A stretch of DNA of 64,000 bases from assembly GCA_020635015.1 (NCBI GenBank), contig JACKAP010000015.1:1-64000 (forward strand), in the 5' to 3' direction. The notes under the pieces were generated by a model, which saw only the letters and a program-made list of their open reading frames with translations, did no database searches and was not told the DNA's origin. The DNA comes from Calditrichia bacterium (lineage in GTDB: Bacteria > Calditrichota > Calditrichia > RBG-13-44-9 > J075). Shown here piece after piece: positions 35,571 through 44,205 of the stretch; position 1 is the first letter of the stretch, and every line of letters begins with the position of its first letter. A program made the translations under genes and the position numbers.

Positions 35571-35865
35571 GCCACGAATTTACGCTAATTTTCCCGAATG
35601 TTGCCACAGAGGCACAGAGGTCACAGAGAAATGCACGATTTTATGGTAAAAACTTAATTCATGCTGTCATTGCGAGGCGTTTGTGCCGAAGCAATCTCCT
35701 GCGTGGTGCACCCATCTGCAGTTATGTTGGCAGCGGCTTGCTGGAGATTGCCGCGCCGCAAAAGACGCGGCTCGCAATGACGACACCTGTTTTAAAGCAT
35801 AAAATTAACGAAAAGCTCTGTGCCCTCTGTGGCTACATTCGGGAAAATTCGCGTCCATTCGTGGC
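35571..35865. repeat. three concentrically nested palindromic repeats
   Basis: Outer pair: 35571-35600 (CCACGAATTTACGC... CCCGAATG) with 35836-35865 (CATTCGGG... GCGTCCATTCGTGG). Middle pair: 35601-35628 (TTGCCACAGAGGCACAGAGG) with 35816-35835 (CTCTGTGCCCTCTGTGGC). Centre: a full CATTGCGAGG element at 35665-35790. All three share the same axis. Confidence 0.92.
35665..35790 (+). repeat. dispersed palindromic repeat, CATTGCGAGG family, copy 4
   Basis: TGTCATTGCGAGGCG to CTCGCAATGACGACACC, full length, at the centre of the nested structure. Confidence 0.9.
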
Positions 35866-36032
35866 TAAAAATATATCGCGTTAAGCATTTGTGAAAGCTT
35901 AAATTTTAAAAAGCTGTTTATTTGAATATCCATACCGCTTAAATTGACCGGTTATTGTCTCAATTTGAATTGCGAGCTGATGAAGTGTCGCCGGTGGGCG
36001 ATGATAGTAGAAAAATCCAGGAGAAGTTGATT

Positions 36033-39000
36033 GTGAAAGAGATTCCCAGCACCTACGATCCAAAAGCGATTGAGAATCCGGTTCAGGAGAAATGGAATAC
36101 TGCGAAGGCCTATGCCGCTTTTCCCGATGAACGCGATGAACGCTACGTGATCATGATGCCCCTGCCCAACGTGACCGGGGCGCTGCACATGGGCCATGCC
36201 ATCGATAACGTGATGCAGGACCTGCTGACCCGCTGGCACCGCATGAGGGGCGAGAATACCCTGTGGATGCCGGGCACCGACCATGCCGGCATCGCCACCC
36301 AGGCGGTGGTGGAGAAGCGCCTGCTGGAGCTGGAAGGCAAGACCCGCCACGACATCGGCCGCGAGGCATTGGTGGAGCGTATCTGGGCCTGGAAGGACCA
36401 GTTCCAGGAGCGAATCATCCGCCAGCAGCAGAGCATGGGCTGCTCCTGCGATTGGGACCGCCATCGCTTTACCATGGATGCGGTGTGTGCCCGGGCGGTG
36501 CGGGAGACCTTCTACCGCCTGTTCCGCGATGCCCTGATCTTCCGCGGCTACCGCCTGGTCAACTGGGACTGCCAGCTGCACACCTCGGTGTCCGATGATG
36601 AAGTTTATCACGAAACGGTCAACGGCCACTTCTGGCACCTGCGCTACCCGGTGATCGATCCCCGCCCGGGCGAGCCGGATCATGTGACGGTGGCGACCAC
36701 CCGCCCGGAGACCATGCTGGGCGATACCGCGGTGGCCTGCCATCCCGAGCCGGCCGCCGAGTTGGAACGGCAGATCGAACGCCTGAAGGAGCGCCTCGCC
36801 GCCGCCCCGGCGAAGGAGAAGAAAGCTCTGGAGGCGGAGCTTGCCCGCTACCAAGCGCGCCGGGAGAGCCATATCCCCACCCTGGAAGCCCTGGCCCGCA
36901 TGGCCCGGGAAGGCCGCAAGGTGCGGCTGCCCCTGCAGAACCGCGAGATCCCGCTGATCCTCGATGAGTGGGCCAAGCCGGAACTGGGCTCGGGCTGCGT
37001 CAAGATCACCCCGGGGCATGATCCCAACGACTACGAGGTGTGGCAGCGCCATCAGGAAGAGATCGACATCATCAATATTCTGAATGACAACGGTACTTTG
37101 AACGAAAACGCCGGCGCATATGCCGGGCAGGACCGTTTCGCCGCCCGCAAGCAAGTGGTGGCGGACCTCAAATCCCAGGGTCTGCTGGAACGGGTGGAAG
37201 ACCGCGAGGTGGAGATCGGCTTCTCCGATCGTTCCAAGACCCCGGTGGAGCCCTACCTCTCCAAACAATGGTTCCTGCGCATGGGTGACGTTGACGGCGG
37301 GGTGGTGATGGGACGCGGCACCGCCAAGCAATTCACCGCTCCCGGCCTGGCCCAGGCGGCGATGGATGCGGCCGACCCGGCCTGGCAGTCGCCCAGCGGC
37401 CGCCAGGTGGCTTTTCATCCCGATCCGGTGCGCTATCGCAATACCTATCACAACTGGTTGGCGGAGAAGCGCGACTGGTGCATCAGCCGCCAGCTGTGGT
37501 GGGGGCACCGCATTCCCATCTGGCATGGCGAATTTACGATGCGCGAATTACCTGATCTGTTGAACAAGCTTGAAAAATATGATCCGGAAAGCGCCTGGGT
37601 GTGGATCGATGATGAGCACGGCCATAAATTCACCCTGGCGGAGGCCAAGAGACTCCCGGAAAGTGCCACCAAATACGAAGTACAGTTATGCCTGCGCACC
37701 GAGGCAGATGAGCAGAACTACGGCGCGGCGCTGGAAGCCCTGGGATTGATCCAGGATCCCGACGTGCTCGACACCTGGTTCAGCAGCGCCCTCTGGCCGC
37801 ACAGCACCCTGGGCTGGCCGGACCCGGCGACCGCCCAGGTGAATGAGGGGCAATCGACCACCGCGGCGGTGGACGGGAATTCCGATACGCTATCCTATTA
37901 TTATCCCGGCTCCTGCCTGGTGACCGCCCGCGATATCATCACCCTCTGGGTGGCGCGGATGGTGATTGCCGGGCTCTATAATCTCGGCGATGTGCCCTTC
38001 ACCGACGTGTTCATCCACGCCACCATCCTCGATGGCAAAGGGGAGCGCATGAGCAAGTCGAAGGGCAACGGGATCGATCCGCTGGACATCATCGACCTCT
38101 ACGGCACCGATGCCCTGCGCTACGTGCTGTGCGACATGCAGACCGGCACCCAGGACATCCGCCTCCCGGTGCAGGCGATCTCGCCTTACACCCATAACCC
38201 GGTCGACCTCGCCACCGCCAAACACGGACGCAGCGTCTTCACCTACATCTGCCCGGAGAGCGGCAAGGAGTTCGATGTGCTGGGCACCCTGCCGGACATC
38301 CCTTCGGCCAAGATCATCAGCGACCGCTTCGAGATCGGAAAGAACTTCTGCAACAAACTCTGGAACGCCGCCCGTTTTGCGATGATGAACCTCGACCAGC
38401 AGTCTTTCCGCTCCCTCAAGCCGGCACAGTTGGCCCCGGAAGACCGCTGGATCCTCTCCCGGCTGGCGAAGGCGGTGGCGGCGGTGAGTGAACATTTGGG
38501 TCAATACAACCCCTCGGCGGCGATCAACGACGCACGAGATTTCTTCTGGTCGGATTTCTGCGACTGGTACCTGGAGCTGATCAAGCCGCGCATGAAGGAT
38601 CCAGAGAGCGGCGCGGTGGCGCGCCAGGTGCTGGCGACGGTGCTGGATAACAGCCTGCGCCTGTTCCATCCCTTCATTCCTTTCATCACCGAGGCGATCT
38701 GGGAACTGCTCAATGAGCGCGCCCCGCAGCGGGGGATCGAAACGGCCCTGCCGCAGGCGGGCCTGGCGATGCTGGCCTCCTGGCCGGCGCCCCATCCCGA
38801 CTGGGAAGATGACGCTCTGGAAGACGAATTCCGGCTGATGCAAGAGGTGGTGCGGCGCATCCGCGATATTCGCAACAAGTACACCGTGCCGCTTAACAAG
38901 GAGATCGATGCCCTGGTGAAAGCCGCCGGCAAGGATGCCGAAACCCTCCGGCACATGACCTACCATATCAAGCTCTCTTCCAAACTGGCCACCCTCACGG

Positions 39001-39284
39001 TGGATGCGGCGGCGGAGAAACCGGAACTGGCGGCGGTGCAGGTGCTGGGGGATATGGAGATCTACGTCGACGGGGTGCTGGATGTCGAGACCGAACTGGC
39101 CCGCCTGGACAGCCAGCGCGAGAACCTGCTCAAGCGCATCGAGGGCGCGCAGAAGAAATTGAGCAACGAGAACTTCGTCAGCCGCGCCCCGGCAGACATC
39201 GTGGCCAAAGAGCGGGAACGGTTGGCGGAATTGGAAAATCAATTGGCCTTGGTTGACGAAAACATTGCCCAATTACGTGCGTAG
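36033..39284 (+). CDS. valS: valine-tRNA ligase
   Basis: 1083 aa from GTG at 36033, chosen for an AGGAG site 10 nt upstream; the frame also extends to a TTG at 35955 without one. The class I HIGH motif is PLPNVTGALHMGH (about 39-51), the KMSKS motif is GERMSKSKGNG (about 669-679), and the C-terminal coiled-coil arm (LARLDSQRENLLKRIEGAQ) is present. It is longer than E. coli ValS because of a helical insertion in the editing region (about 248-305, ERLKERLAAAPAKEKKALE) and an extra segment after KMSKS with YICPESGKEF. It charges tRNA-Val and edits threonine. The gene stands alone. Confidence 0.97.
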   Translation: MKEIPSTYDPKAIENPVQEKWNTAKAYAAFPDERDERYVIMMPLPNVTGALHMGHAIDNVMQDLLTRWHRMRGENTLWMPGTDHAGIATQAVVEKRLLELEGKTRHDIGREALVERIWAWKDQFQERIIRQQQSMGCSCDWDRHRFTMDAVCARAVRETFYRLFRDALIFRGYRLVNWDCQLHTSVSDDEVYHETVNGHFWHLRYPVIDPRPGEPDHVTVATTRPETMLGDTAVACHPEPAAELERQIERLKERLAAAPAKEKKALEAELARYQARRESHIPTLEALARMAREGRKVRLPLQNREIPLILDEWAKPELGSGCVKITPGHDPNDYEVWQRHQEEIDIINILNDNGTLNENAGAYAGQDRFAARKQVVADLKSQGLLERVEDREVEIGFSDRSKTPVEPYLSKQWFLRMGDVDGGVVMGRGTAKQFTAPGLAQAAMDAADPAWQSPSGRQVAFHPDPVRYRNTYHNWLAEKRDWCISRQLWWGHRIPIWHGEFTMRELPDLLNKLEKYDPESAWVWIDDEHGHKFTLAEAKRLPESATKYEVQLCLRTEADEQNYGAALEALGLIQDPDVLDTWFSSALWPHSTLGWPDPATAQVNEGQSTTAAVDGNSDTLSYYYPGSCLVTARDIITLWVARMVIAGLYNLGDVPFTDVFIHATILDGKGERMSKSKGNGIDPLDIIDLYGTDALRYVLCDMQTGTQDIRLPVQAISPYTHNPVDLATAKHGRSVFTYICPESGKEFDVLGTLPDIPSAKIISDRFEIGKNFCNKLWNAARFAMMNLDQQSFRSLKPAQLAPEDRWILSRLAKAVAAVSEHLGQYNPSAAINDARDFFWSDFCDWYLELIKPRMKDPESGAVARQVLATVLDNSLRLFHPFIPFITEAIWELLNERAPQRGIETALPQAGLAMLASWPAPHPDWEDDALEDEFRLMQEVVRRIRDIRNKYTVPLNKEIDALVKAAGKDAETLRHMTYHIKLSSKLATLTVDAAAEKPELAAVQVLGDMEIYVDGVLDVETELARLDSQRENLLKRIEGAQKKLSNENFVSRAPADIVAKERERLAELENQLALVDENIAQLRA

Positions 39285-39285
39285 G

Positions 39286-39305
39286 GTCGGGTCGCGACCC
39301 GACCG
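39286..39305. terminator. 20-bp perfect palindrome after valS
   Basis: GGTCGGGTCG followed by CGACCCGACC, starting 2 nt after the valS stop. No T-run follows, so it may be a hairpin that ends or protects the transcript rather than a classic terminator. Confidence 0.5.
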
Positions 39306-39401
39306 ACCGCGACCGGCCCCAACAACCCGCGATCGCCCATCGATCGCAAAAAAATCAAAAAAATCATCCACAACCCCCACGCCAAACCTTCAGGAGGGAA
39401 C

Positions 39402-40427
39402 ATGTCCAGTCCGAGAAAATTCGAAAACCTGAAATTCTCGCTGTATGAAAAAGCGTCCGAAATGATGATGTTCGAAAGTTATTATCGCGGAGGCGCCTGG
39501 GACGGCGGCAAAATCGTGCGCTTTCACCCCATCGAACTCTCCCCGGCGGCCAATATCCTGAATTACGGCCAGGGCATTTTTGAAGGGATGAAGGCCTACC
39601 GAACCGTCAAAGGAAAGATTGTGATGTTCCGTCCTTACGACAACGCCCGCCGTTTTGCCTGGAGCTGCCACAAGATGGTGATGCCGGAAGTAAACGTAGA
39701 GAAATTTATGAAAGCAGTGCGCCGGGTGGTGCTGGAGAATGCCGAGTTCATTCCGGAAACCGCCGACGGCAGCCACAGCCTCTATCTGCGCCCGGTGTGC
39801 ATCGGGATCGAGTCGCTGCTGGGGGTGCGGGCTTCCAGCGAGTATCTTTTTTATATCTTTGCCAGCCCGGTGGGACCGTATTTCGACAAGGTGGGAGTGA
39901 TCTCCCTGATGGTCACCGATGTGCACCGCGCCGCCGCCAACGGCACCGGCGATGCCAAGGCCGCCTGCAATTACGCGGTCACGATGAAACCCAAGAAAGA
40001 CGTCAACGAGGCCGGTTACGACGGGGCGCTCTTCCTCGATACGGTGCACAGTCGCTACGTGGAAGAAGCCGGCGCAGCCAATTTCTTTGCCCTGATGGAG
40101 GACGGCACCCTGGTTACGCCGCAGTTGGGCTCAATCCTGCCCGGCATCACCCGGGATTCGATCATCCGCCTGGCCCGGGAGATGTTCGGCCTGCGGGTGG
40201 AAGAGCGCCTGGTGGACATCGCCGAAGTATGCCAGAACGCCCAGGAAGTGTTCCTCTGCGGCACCGGCGCGATCATCACCTCGGTGGATAAAATCGCCTG
40301 GCAGGGAACCGACCATATGGTCAACAAGAACCGCTTCAAGCTGGCCCATCAGCTCTACAACAAACTGATCGGCATCCAGCTCCAGCGCGAGGATGATCCT
40401 TATGAGTGGATCCTGGAGATTCAGTAA
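39402..40427 (+). CDS. ilvE: branched-chain amino acid aminotransferase
   Basis: 341 aa with a strong CAGGAGGGAA site. The fold-type IV PLP enzyme pattern is complete: NYGQGIFEGMKAYRT, RPVCIGIESLLGV, the PLP lysine in GDAKAACNYAVTM, VEEAGAANFFALM and FLCGTGAIITSV. It is the longer (type II, mitochondrial-like) form. It transfers the amino group between glutamate and leucine, isoleucine or valine. No other branched-chain genes are in the window. Confidence 0.95.
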   Translation: MSSPRKFENLKFSLYEKASEMMMFESYYRGGAWDGGKIVRFHPIELSPAANILNYGQGIFEGMKAYRTVKGKIVMFRPYDNARRFAWSCHKMVMPEVNVEKFMKAVRRVVLENAEFIPETADGSHSLYLRPVCIGIESLLGVRASSEYLFYIFASPVGPYFDKVGVISLMVTDVHRAAANGTGDAKAACNYAVTMKPKKDVNEAGYDGALFLDTVHSRYVEEAGAANFFALMEDGTLVTPQLGSILPGITRDSIIRLAREMFGLRVEERLVDIAEVCQNAQEVFLCGTGAIITSVDKIAWQGTDHMVNKNRFKLAHQLYNKLIGIQLQREDDPYEWILEIQ

Positions 40428-40549
40428 ACCCGGGCGCTTTTATTTTCAACCTCTGGAAACTTAATGACTTATTTGTGTTTTCTTAAATTGCTTTTATGAT
40501 ATTGATTTTCTATATTTCGATCAAATCTATGCAACGGAGACGCAAAAAA

Positions 40550-41209
40550 ATGAATCGATATCTATTGTTGTTCCTATTAGGGCTCTTTTTGTTGCCGGTT
40601 TCCGAAACGGTGAATGCACAAACCAGAAGCCGTCCGTATGCCGAGTTCAGCATCGGTTCGATCAATCCCAAGGATACCGGGATCGGCAATGTCTTTGGGA
40701 TCAGCACTGGCCGCCGGTTGGACGACCGGCTCTACTGGGGGATCAATGTCAACTACTTCAAGACCTCCTATCTGAAGATCACTACCGTGGCCGATTCTGG
40801 TGTCGGTGGGATCAATTTTTCTACCAAGGAAGTCGAACTGGATTTCACCACCCGCATTCTTTCGCTGCATCTGCTCATCTCCTATGAACTTAAGCTGGGT
40901 GAGGATACGCCTTTTTACTACCGGGCATCCGCCGGGGCCGGAGGGGAATTTATCTGGAACAACGAGAACAACTTCCTGGAAGATATCGACCGAACCCGTT
41001 TCTTCAACGGCTTCGGCTGGCAGTTGACCACCGGTCTGGGGCTTAAGATCAGCCGGGCCGGGGTTATTTTTGCGGATATCCTTTATCATAATGCGACCGC
41101 CCGGAAAAATCGCGAACGCAATGAACGGGGGCTGCCTACTTTTCAGGAAATCGATGTGTCCGGTTTCGGGGCGCGGGTCGGTATTAATATTATCGGACTT
41201 GGTTTTTAA
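40550..41209 (+). CDS. exported protein, probable outer-membrane beta barrel
   Basis: 219 aa from ATG at 40550 with an ACGGAG site upstream; the frame opens 18 codons earlier without support. Signal peptide about 1-23 (ETVNAQ). The rest alternates hydrophobic and polar residues with many Tyr/Phe/Gly (YWGINVNYFKTSYLK, FFNGFGWQLTTGLGLKI) and ends in a GINIIGLGF strand with a terminal Phe, the usual barrel signature. Pore or structural role unknown. It precedes the SpoIID-like gene by 17 nt. Confidence 0.8.
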   Translation: MNRYLLLFLLGLFLLPVSETVNAQTRSRPYAEFSIGSINPKDTGIGNVFGISTGRRLDDRLYWGINVNYFKTSYLKITTVADSGVGGINFSTKEVELDFTTRILSLHLLISYELKLGEDTPFYYRASAGAGGEFIWNNENNFLEDIDRTRFFNGFGWQLTTGLGLKISRAGVIFADILYHNATARKNRERNERGLPTFQEIDVSGFGARVGINIIGLGF

Positions 41210-41226
41210 CAGAAAGAATTTTGCCT

Positions 41227-42519
41227 ATGAAAGAGTTCCCTACCCCGGCAGCCGGAGAATCCCGCCTGCGGTTGCTGCTGTTTTTCCGATGGTTACGGCA
41301 TCTGGTGTTGGCGGGCTGCCTGGGGCTGTGCTTCTGGCAGTGCTCCCCACAGGTTCAGCAGGCGGGGGTGGCGCCGGGTAAGGGAGATGCTGCGGAGCCG
41401 CAAATCCGGGTATGCATCGCCGAAAATCCCCGCGGTCAGTTTCTCTCCTTCAGCGGAAAGTATCAGCTGGATCTGGAAGAAGCTCGCTATTTCTTCGATG
41501 ACGGCGTCGGTAAGCTAAGCGTTTCCTATCGCGATGGGGCGCTGTTCCTTTCCAATTCTCAGCGTTATTTTGAACTCGATCCCCCGCAGACGCTGATATT
41601 CAAACCAGAACTGCCCCGCGATCACTTCATCTGGAATGACGTACCCTATTACGGTGAGTTGCTCATTCACTTCCGCGAAGACCGGGTCATGATCGTCAAT
41701 GAATTGCCGGTAGAAACCTATCTCAACGGGGTGCTGCCCTTCGAGATTCCCACCAATCAGAGTGAATACCAGGAAGCGGTGCTGGCCCAGGCGATCGCCG
41801 CCCGCAGCTATGCCCTTTACCGCCTGGAAAATCCGGTGAACGAGCTATACGACGCCTGGGCGGATGAGCGTGATCAGATTTACAAAGGCGATCTCCAAAA
41901 GACCCCCCTGGCGGAACGGGCGATTTCCAATACCCGGGGCATCGTGCTGGTGAATCAAGGCAGCCCGGCGATCGCTCAGTATCATTCTACCTGCGGCGGG
42001 GTGCTGGAAGCATATATCGGCAGCGATCCTGGCGGCATTGCCTACGATATGACCGACAACGAATACAACTGCAAGGTCTCACCTTACTACCGCTGGGTGG
42101 AATTCCGCAAAGTCGAGACGGTGCTATGGAACCTCAGCCGGGAGTTCGAGATCGATTCGACCCAGGTCAACAGCTGGATCGAATCCGGTTTTGAATTGGA
42201 CCTGAACATCAGTCAGCGCAAGGCCAGCGGCCGGGTGGCGGAGATGGTCGTCGGCGTGCAGGGAGCAGAATACCGGGTTGACGGCCTGCGTATCCGCCAG
42301 ATCCTGGCTGATGAAAGCGGCAAACCGCTTCCGAGCAATTTCTTCTTCCTGAACAAATCGCCGGCCAATCCGGAGAAATTCTATATCTTTGGCGCCGGCG
42401 CCGGCCACGGCAGCGGTATGTGCCAATGGGGCGCGATCGGTATGTCGATGAAAGGGTATAAGTATAATAATATCCTGGGATTGTATTATCCGCAATTGGC
42501 GACGCAGAAGATGTATTAA
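41227..42519 (+). CDS. SpoIID/LytB-domain peptidoglycan hydrolase, probable lipoprotein
   Basis: 430 aa from ATG at 41227. N-terminal hydrophobic segment ends LGLCFWQCS, a lipobox-like sequence. The central SpoIID domain (about 130-330) has VETYLNGVLPFEIP, QAIAARSYAL, DQIYKGD and HSTCGGVLEAY, and the C-terminal GAGAGHGSGMCQWGAIGM is the family end motif. SpoIID proteins are lytic transglycosylases that cleave glycan strands lacking stem peptides. The next gene encodes a SPOR protein that binds such strands, so both likely work on denuded peptidoglycan at division or remodelling sites. Confidence 0.9.
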   Translation: MKEFPTPAAGESRLRLLLFFRWLRHLVLAGCLGLCFWQCSPQVQQAGVAPGKGDAAEPQIRVCIAENPRGQFLSFSGKYQLDLEEARYFFDDGVGKLSVSYRDGALFLSNSQRYFELDPPQTLIFKPELPRDHFIWNDVPYYGELLIHFREDRVMIVNELPVETYLNGVLPFEIPTNQSEYQEAVLAQAIAARSYALYRLENPVNELYDAWADERDQIYKGDLQKTPLAERAISNTRGIVLVNQGSPAIAQYHSTCGGVLEAYIGSDPGGIAYDMTDNEYNCKVSPYYRWVEFRKVETVLWNLSREFEIDSTQVNSWIESGFELDLNISQRKASGRVAEMVVGVQGAEYRVDGLRIRQILADESGKPLPSNFFFLNKSPANPEKFYIFGAGAGHGSGMCQWGAIGMSMKGYKYNNILGLYYPQLATQKMY

Positions 42520-42525
42520 TCGTTT

Positions 42526-42612
42526 TTGCCACAGAGAACACAGAGTTGTTTCAGTTGTTAGTTGTCGGTTATCAGTTGTCAGTTCTCCGTGACCTCTGTG
42601 GCTCTGTGGCAA
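42526..42612. repeat. CACAGAG hairpin with heptad loop
   Basis: Left arm TTGCCACAGAGAACACAGAG, right arm CCTCTGTGGCTCTGTGGCAA. The loop advances in 7-nt steps (CAGTTGT, TAGTTGT, CGGTTAT, CAGTTGT, CAGTTCT). Between the SpoIID and SPOR genes. Confidence 0.88.
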
Positions 42613-42652
42613 GTTCCTTTACGATAATTATTAAGAACCAATCGAGAGACAG

Positions 42653-43420
42653 ATGATGCACAAAAAATCGCTATTCGGCTGGCTACTCCTCCTCGGGCTG
42701 ATCTGTTCCCCGGGCAGCACGCTGCTGGCCCAGGGCAAGATGTCCGCCGATTTGAAGCAGTTCCTGGAGAGCCGCAGCTTTCCGGATCTGATCGCCAGTT
42801 ATAAGCAGGACCATCTGGTATTGAACAATGCCGGCAAGCGGCTCAAGCGCATCGAAGCCCAGCCGTTTACCCTGGCCAACGGATTCCGCTGCCAGGCCTT
42901 TGCCGGCTATGAGCGGGATAACGCCATGAAAACTGCCGATCAGGTGCGGGCGCTGAAGCTGGATTCGGTATATGTGATCCGCACCGAAAGCGATCTTTAT
43001 AAGGTGCAGGTCGGTAATTTCCAGAACAAAGATGACGCCTACACCCTCCTGCAGAAACTGCTCAAGGCAGGCATTACCGGGGCCTGGGTAGTGGAAACCG
43101 ATATTCACCAGCAAAAATCCCTCGAGGAACAACAGGCCTACCAGGAAAAAACCGAGCAGATCGCCCGGCAGGAAGCGGCGGTGCAGCAGAGCGTCTACTT
43201 CGCCATTCAGATATTTGCCACTAACGATTCCCTGAAAGCCGCCCAATTGAAAGAACTGCTGGAGCAGGAAGTGAGCGAGCCGGTGACCGTGGTGCAGCAG
43301 GCAACCATCTGGAAGGTGGTGGTCGGTCAATTTTACGACCGTGCATCCGCCGATGCGTTTCTGAAAGTGTTGAAAAAACGCGGCTATAATGATGCCTGGA
43401 TCACTCAAATCGCTTCATAA
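42653..43420 (+). CDS. exported protein with two SPOR-like domains
   Basis: 255 aa. Signal peptide about 1-26 (STLLAQG). Two SPOR-type repeats: residues about 107-150 (VYVIRTESDLYKVQVGNFQNKDDAYTLL) and about 180-252 (YFAIQIFATNDSLKAAQL, then WKVVVGQFYDRASADAFL). SPOR domains bind glycan strands stripped of stem peptides, which are enriched at the septum. A Gln/Glu-rich helix links the two. It lies 133 nt after the SpoIID gene on the same strand with a repeat hairpin between. A 24-bp perfect terminator follows. Confidence 0.87.
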   Translation: MMHKKSLFGWLLLLGLICSPGSTLLAQGKMSADLKQFLESRSFPDLIASYKQDHLVLNNAGKRLKRIEAQPFTLANGFRCQAFAGYERDNAMKTADQVRALKLDSVYVIRTESDLYKVQVGNFQNKDDAYTLLQKLLKAGITGAWVVETDIHQQKSLEEQQAYQEKTEQIARQEAAVQQSVYFAIQIFATNDSLKAAQLKELLEQEVSEPVTVVQQATIWKVVVGQFYDRASADAFLKVLKKRGYNDAWITQIAS

Positions 43421-43525
43421 TGACTGATGTTGTGTGGTCATTGGAGCATCGCGCGTAACATCAAAGAAAATTATGGTATTTGGATAGATGGGGCGATAGA
43501 ATTAAGGTTTTGAGCATTTTTCCCT

Positions 43526-43580
43526 TTGATAGTCAATAAAAAACCCCGCTGCCGTCGCGGGGTTTTTTATTGACTATCAA
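43526..43580. terminator. perfect 24-bp stem, bidirectional terminator
   Basis: Arms 43526-43549 and 43557-43580 are perfectly complementary with a 7-nt loop (TGCCGTC). The inner ACCCCGC / GCGGGGT stem is flanked by A6 and T6 and then extends outward for another 12 bp. It lies between the convergent SPOR gene and the small peptide gene and can serve both. Confidence 0.92.
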
Positions 43581-43599
43581 TGTATGCTGCGATATAGGA

Positions 43600-43662
43600 T
43601 TAACTCCCGGAACCCGGCCGCTTGATCTTCAGCTTTACCTTGATCTTCAGTTTGTGCATCAT
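43600..43662 (-). CDS. 20-codon basic peptide gene with strong ribosome site
   Basis: Two adjacent ATGs (43662 and 43659) follow AAGGAGGG at 43666-43673, one of the strongest ribosome sites in the window. The product is 19-20 aa and alternates Lys with hydrophobic residues (KLKIKVKLKIK), ending RPGSGS. A perfect terminator starts 20 nt after the stop, so the unit looks like a complete tiny gene. It could be a leader peptide, a small amphipathic membrane-active peptide or a peptide precursor; no neighbouring modification gene is seen. I do not recognise it. Confidence 0.6.
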   Translation of the reverse strand: MMHKLKIKVKLKIKRPGSGS

Positions 43663-44014
43663 TTTCCCTCCTTGTGGTGTTAAAAGATCCTATACGTAAG
43701 ATAACACTCTCAAAAAGCCTGCCATTGTATAGAGTCACAGTTGACGCAAAAACTCGCACTTAAATGTTAAGAAACGGTTTCTTTTTAAGTATATGATTAT
43801 AATGAAATTGTGTTTTTGCCGTTGCCCGGCGAATTGATCTGGGTCATAGTGATGTGACCCGGCGCAATTTTATCGGCTTTTGTGCAACTTTTTCCAGATG
43901 CTCAGATGGCCGGGGGGAAGGAGGAAGTTTTTGCTTTGATTGGGGACGGATCTGATATAAAATGCGGATGCTTCCCGAAAGCTTTCGGGATGGATGCTGG
44001 ATGTTTGTTTGCCA

Positions 44015-44170
44015 CGAATTTACGCGAATGAACCCGAATGACGGCGAAGCCCAATGACCGCCGCAGGCGCAATGACGCCCGAAGGGCCAATGACGGCGAA
44101 ACCCAGTGACCGCCGCAGGCGCAATGACGCGCAGCCAATGACGGCCGCAGGCCCAATGACTCGTCTCAAT
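44015..44170 (-). repeat. ACGAATT element plus GTCATT-hairpin array, copy 3 (inverted)
   Basis: Reverse complement of the composites at 8353-8515 and 33831-33960: GCCACGAATTTACGCGAATG, then AATGAC-joined hairpins (GGCGAAGCCC, CCGCCGCAGGCGC, GCCCGAAGGGC, GCGCAGC, GGCCGCAGGCCC). Ends 36 nt before the next gene. Confidence 0.85.
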
Positions 44171-44205
44171 AATGTAGCCATGCAATCATAACAACGGATT
44201 GAACC

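Larger units (their letters stand above)
35496..36032. other. non-coding gap with concentric repeats
   Basis: Everything between the glycosyltransferase and valS belongs to three nested palindromic elements plus AT-rich flanks. A possible unusual 26-codon extension of valS starts at TTG 35955, but the internal GTG has the ribosome site. Confidence 0.75.
43421..44205. other. 785-nt gap with terminator, small peptide gene and repeats
   Basis: It contains the terminator at 43526-43580, a 20-codon minus-strand gene at 43600-43662, an AT-rich stretch without features (43700-43980) and an inverted GTCATT-hairpin array (44015-44170). Confidence 0.75.

Noticed and set aside
35955..36032. TTG start giving a longer ValS
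   Set aside because: The internal GTG at 36033 has a clear AGGAG site, and the family N-terminus starts near there.
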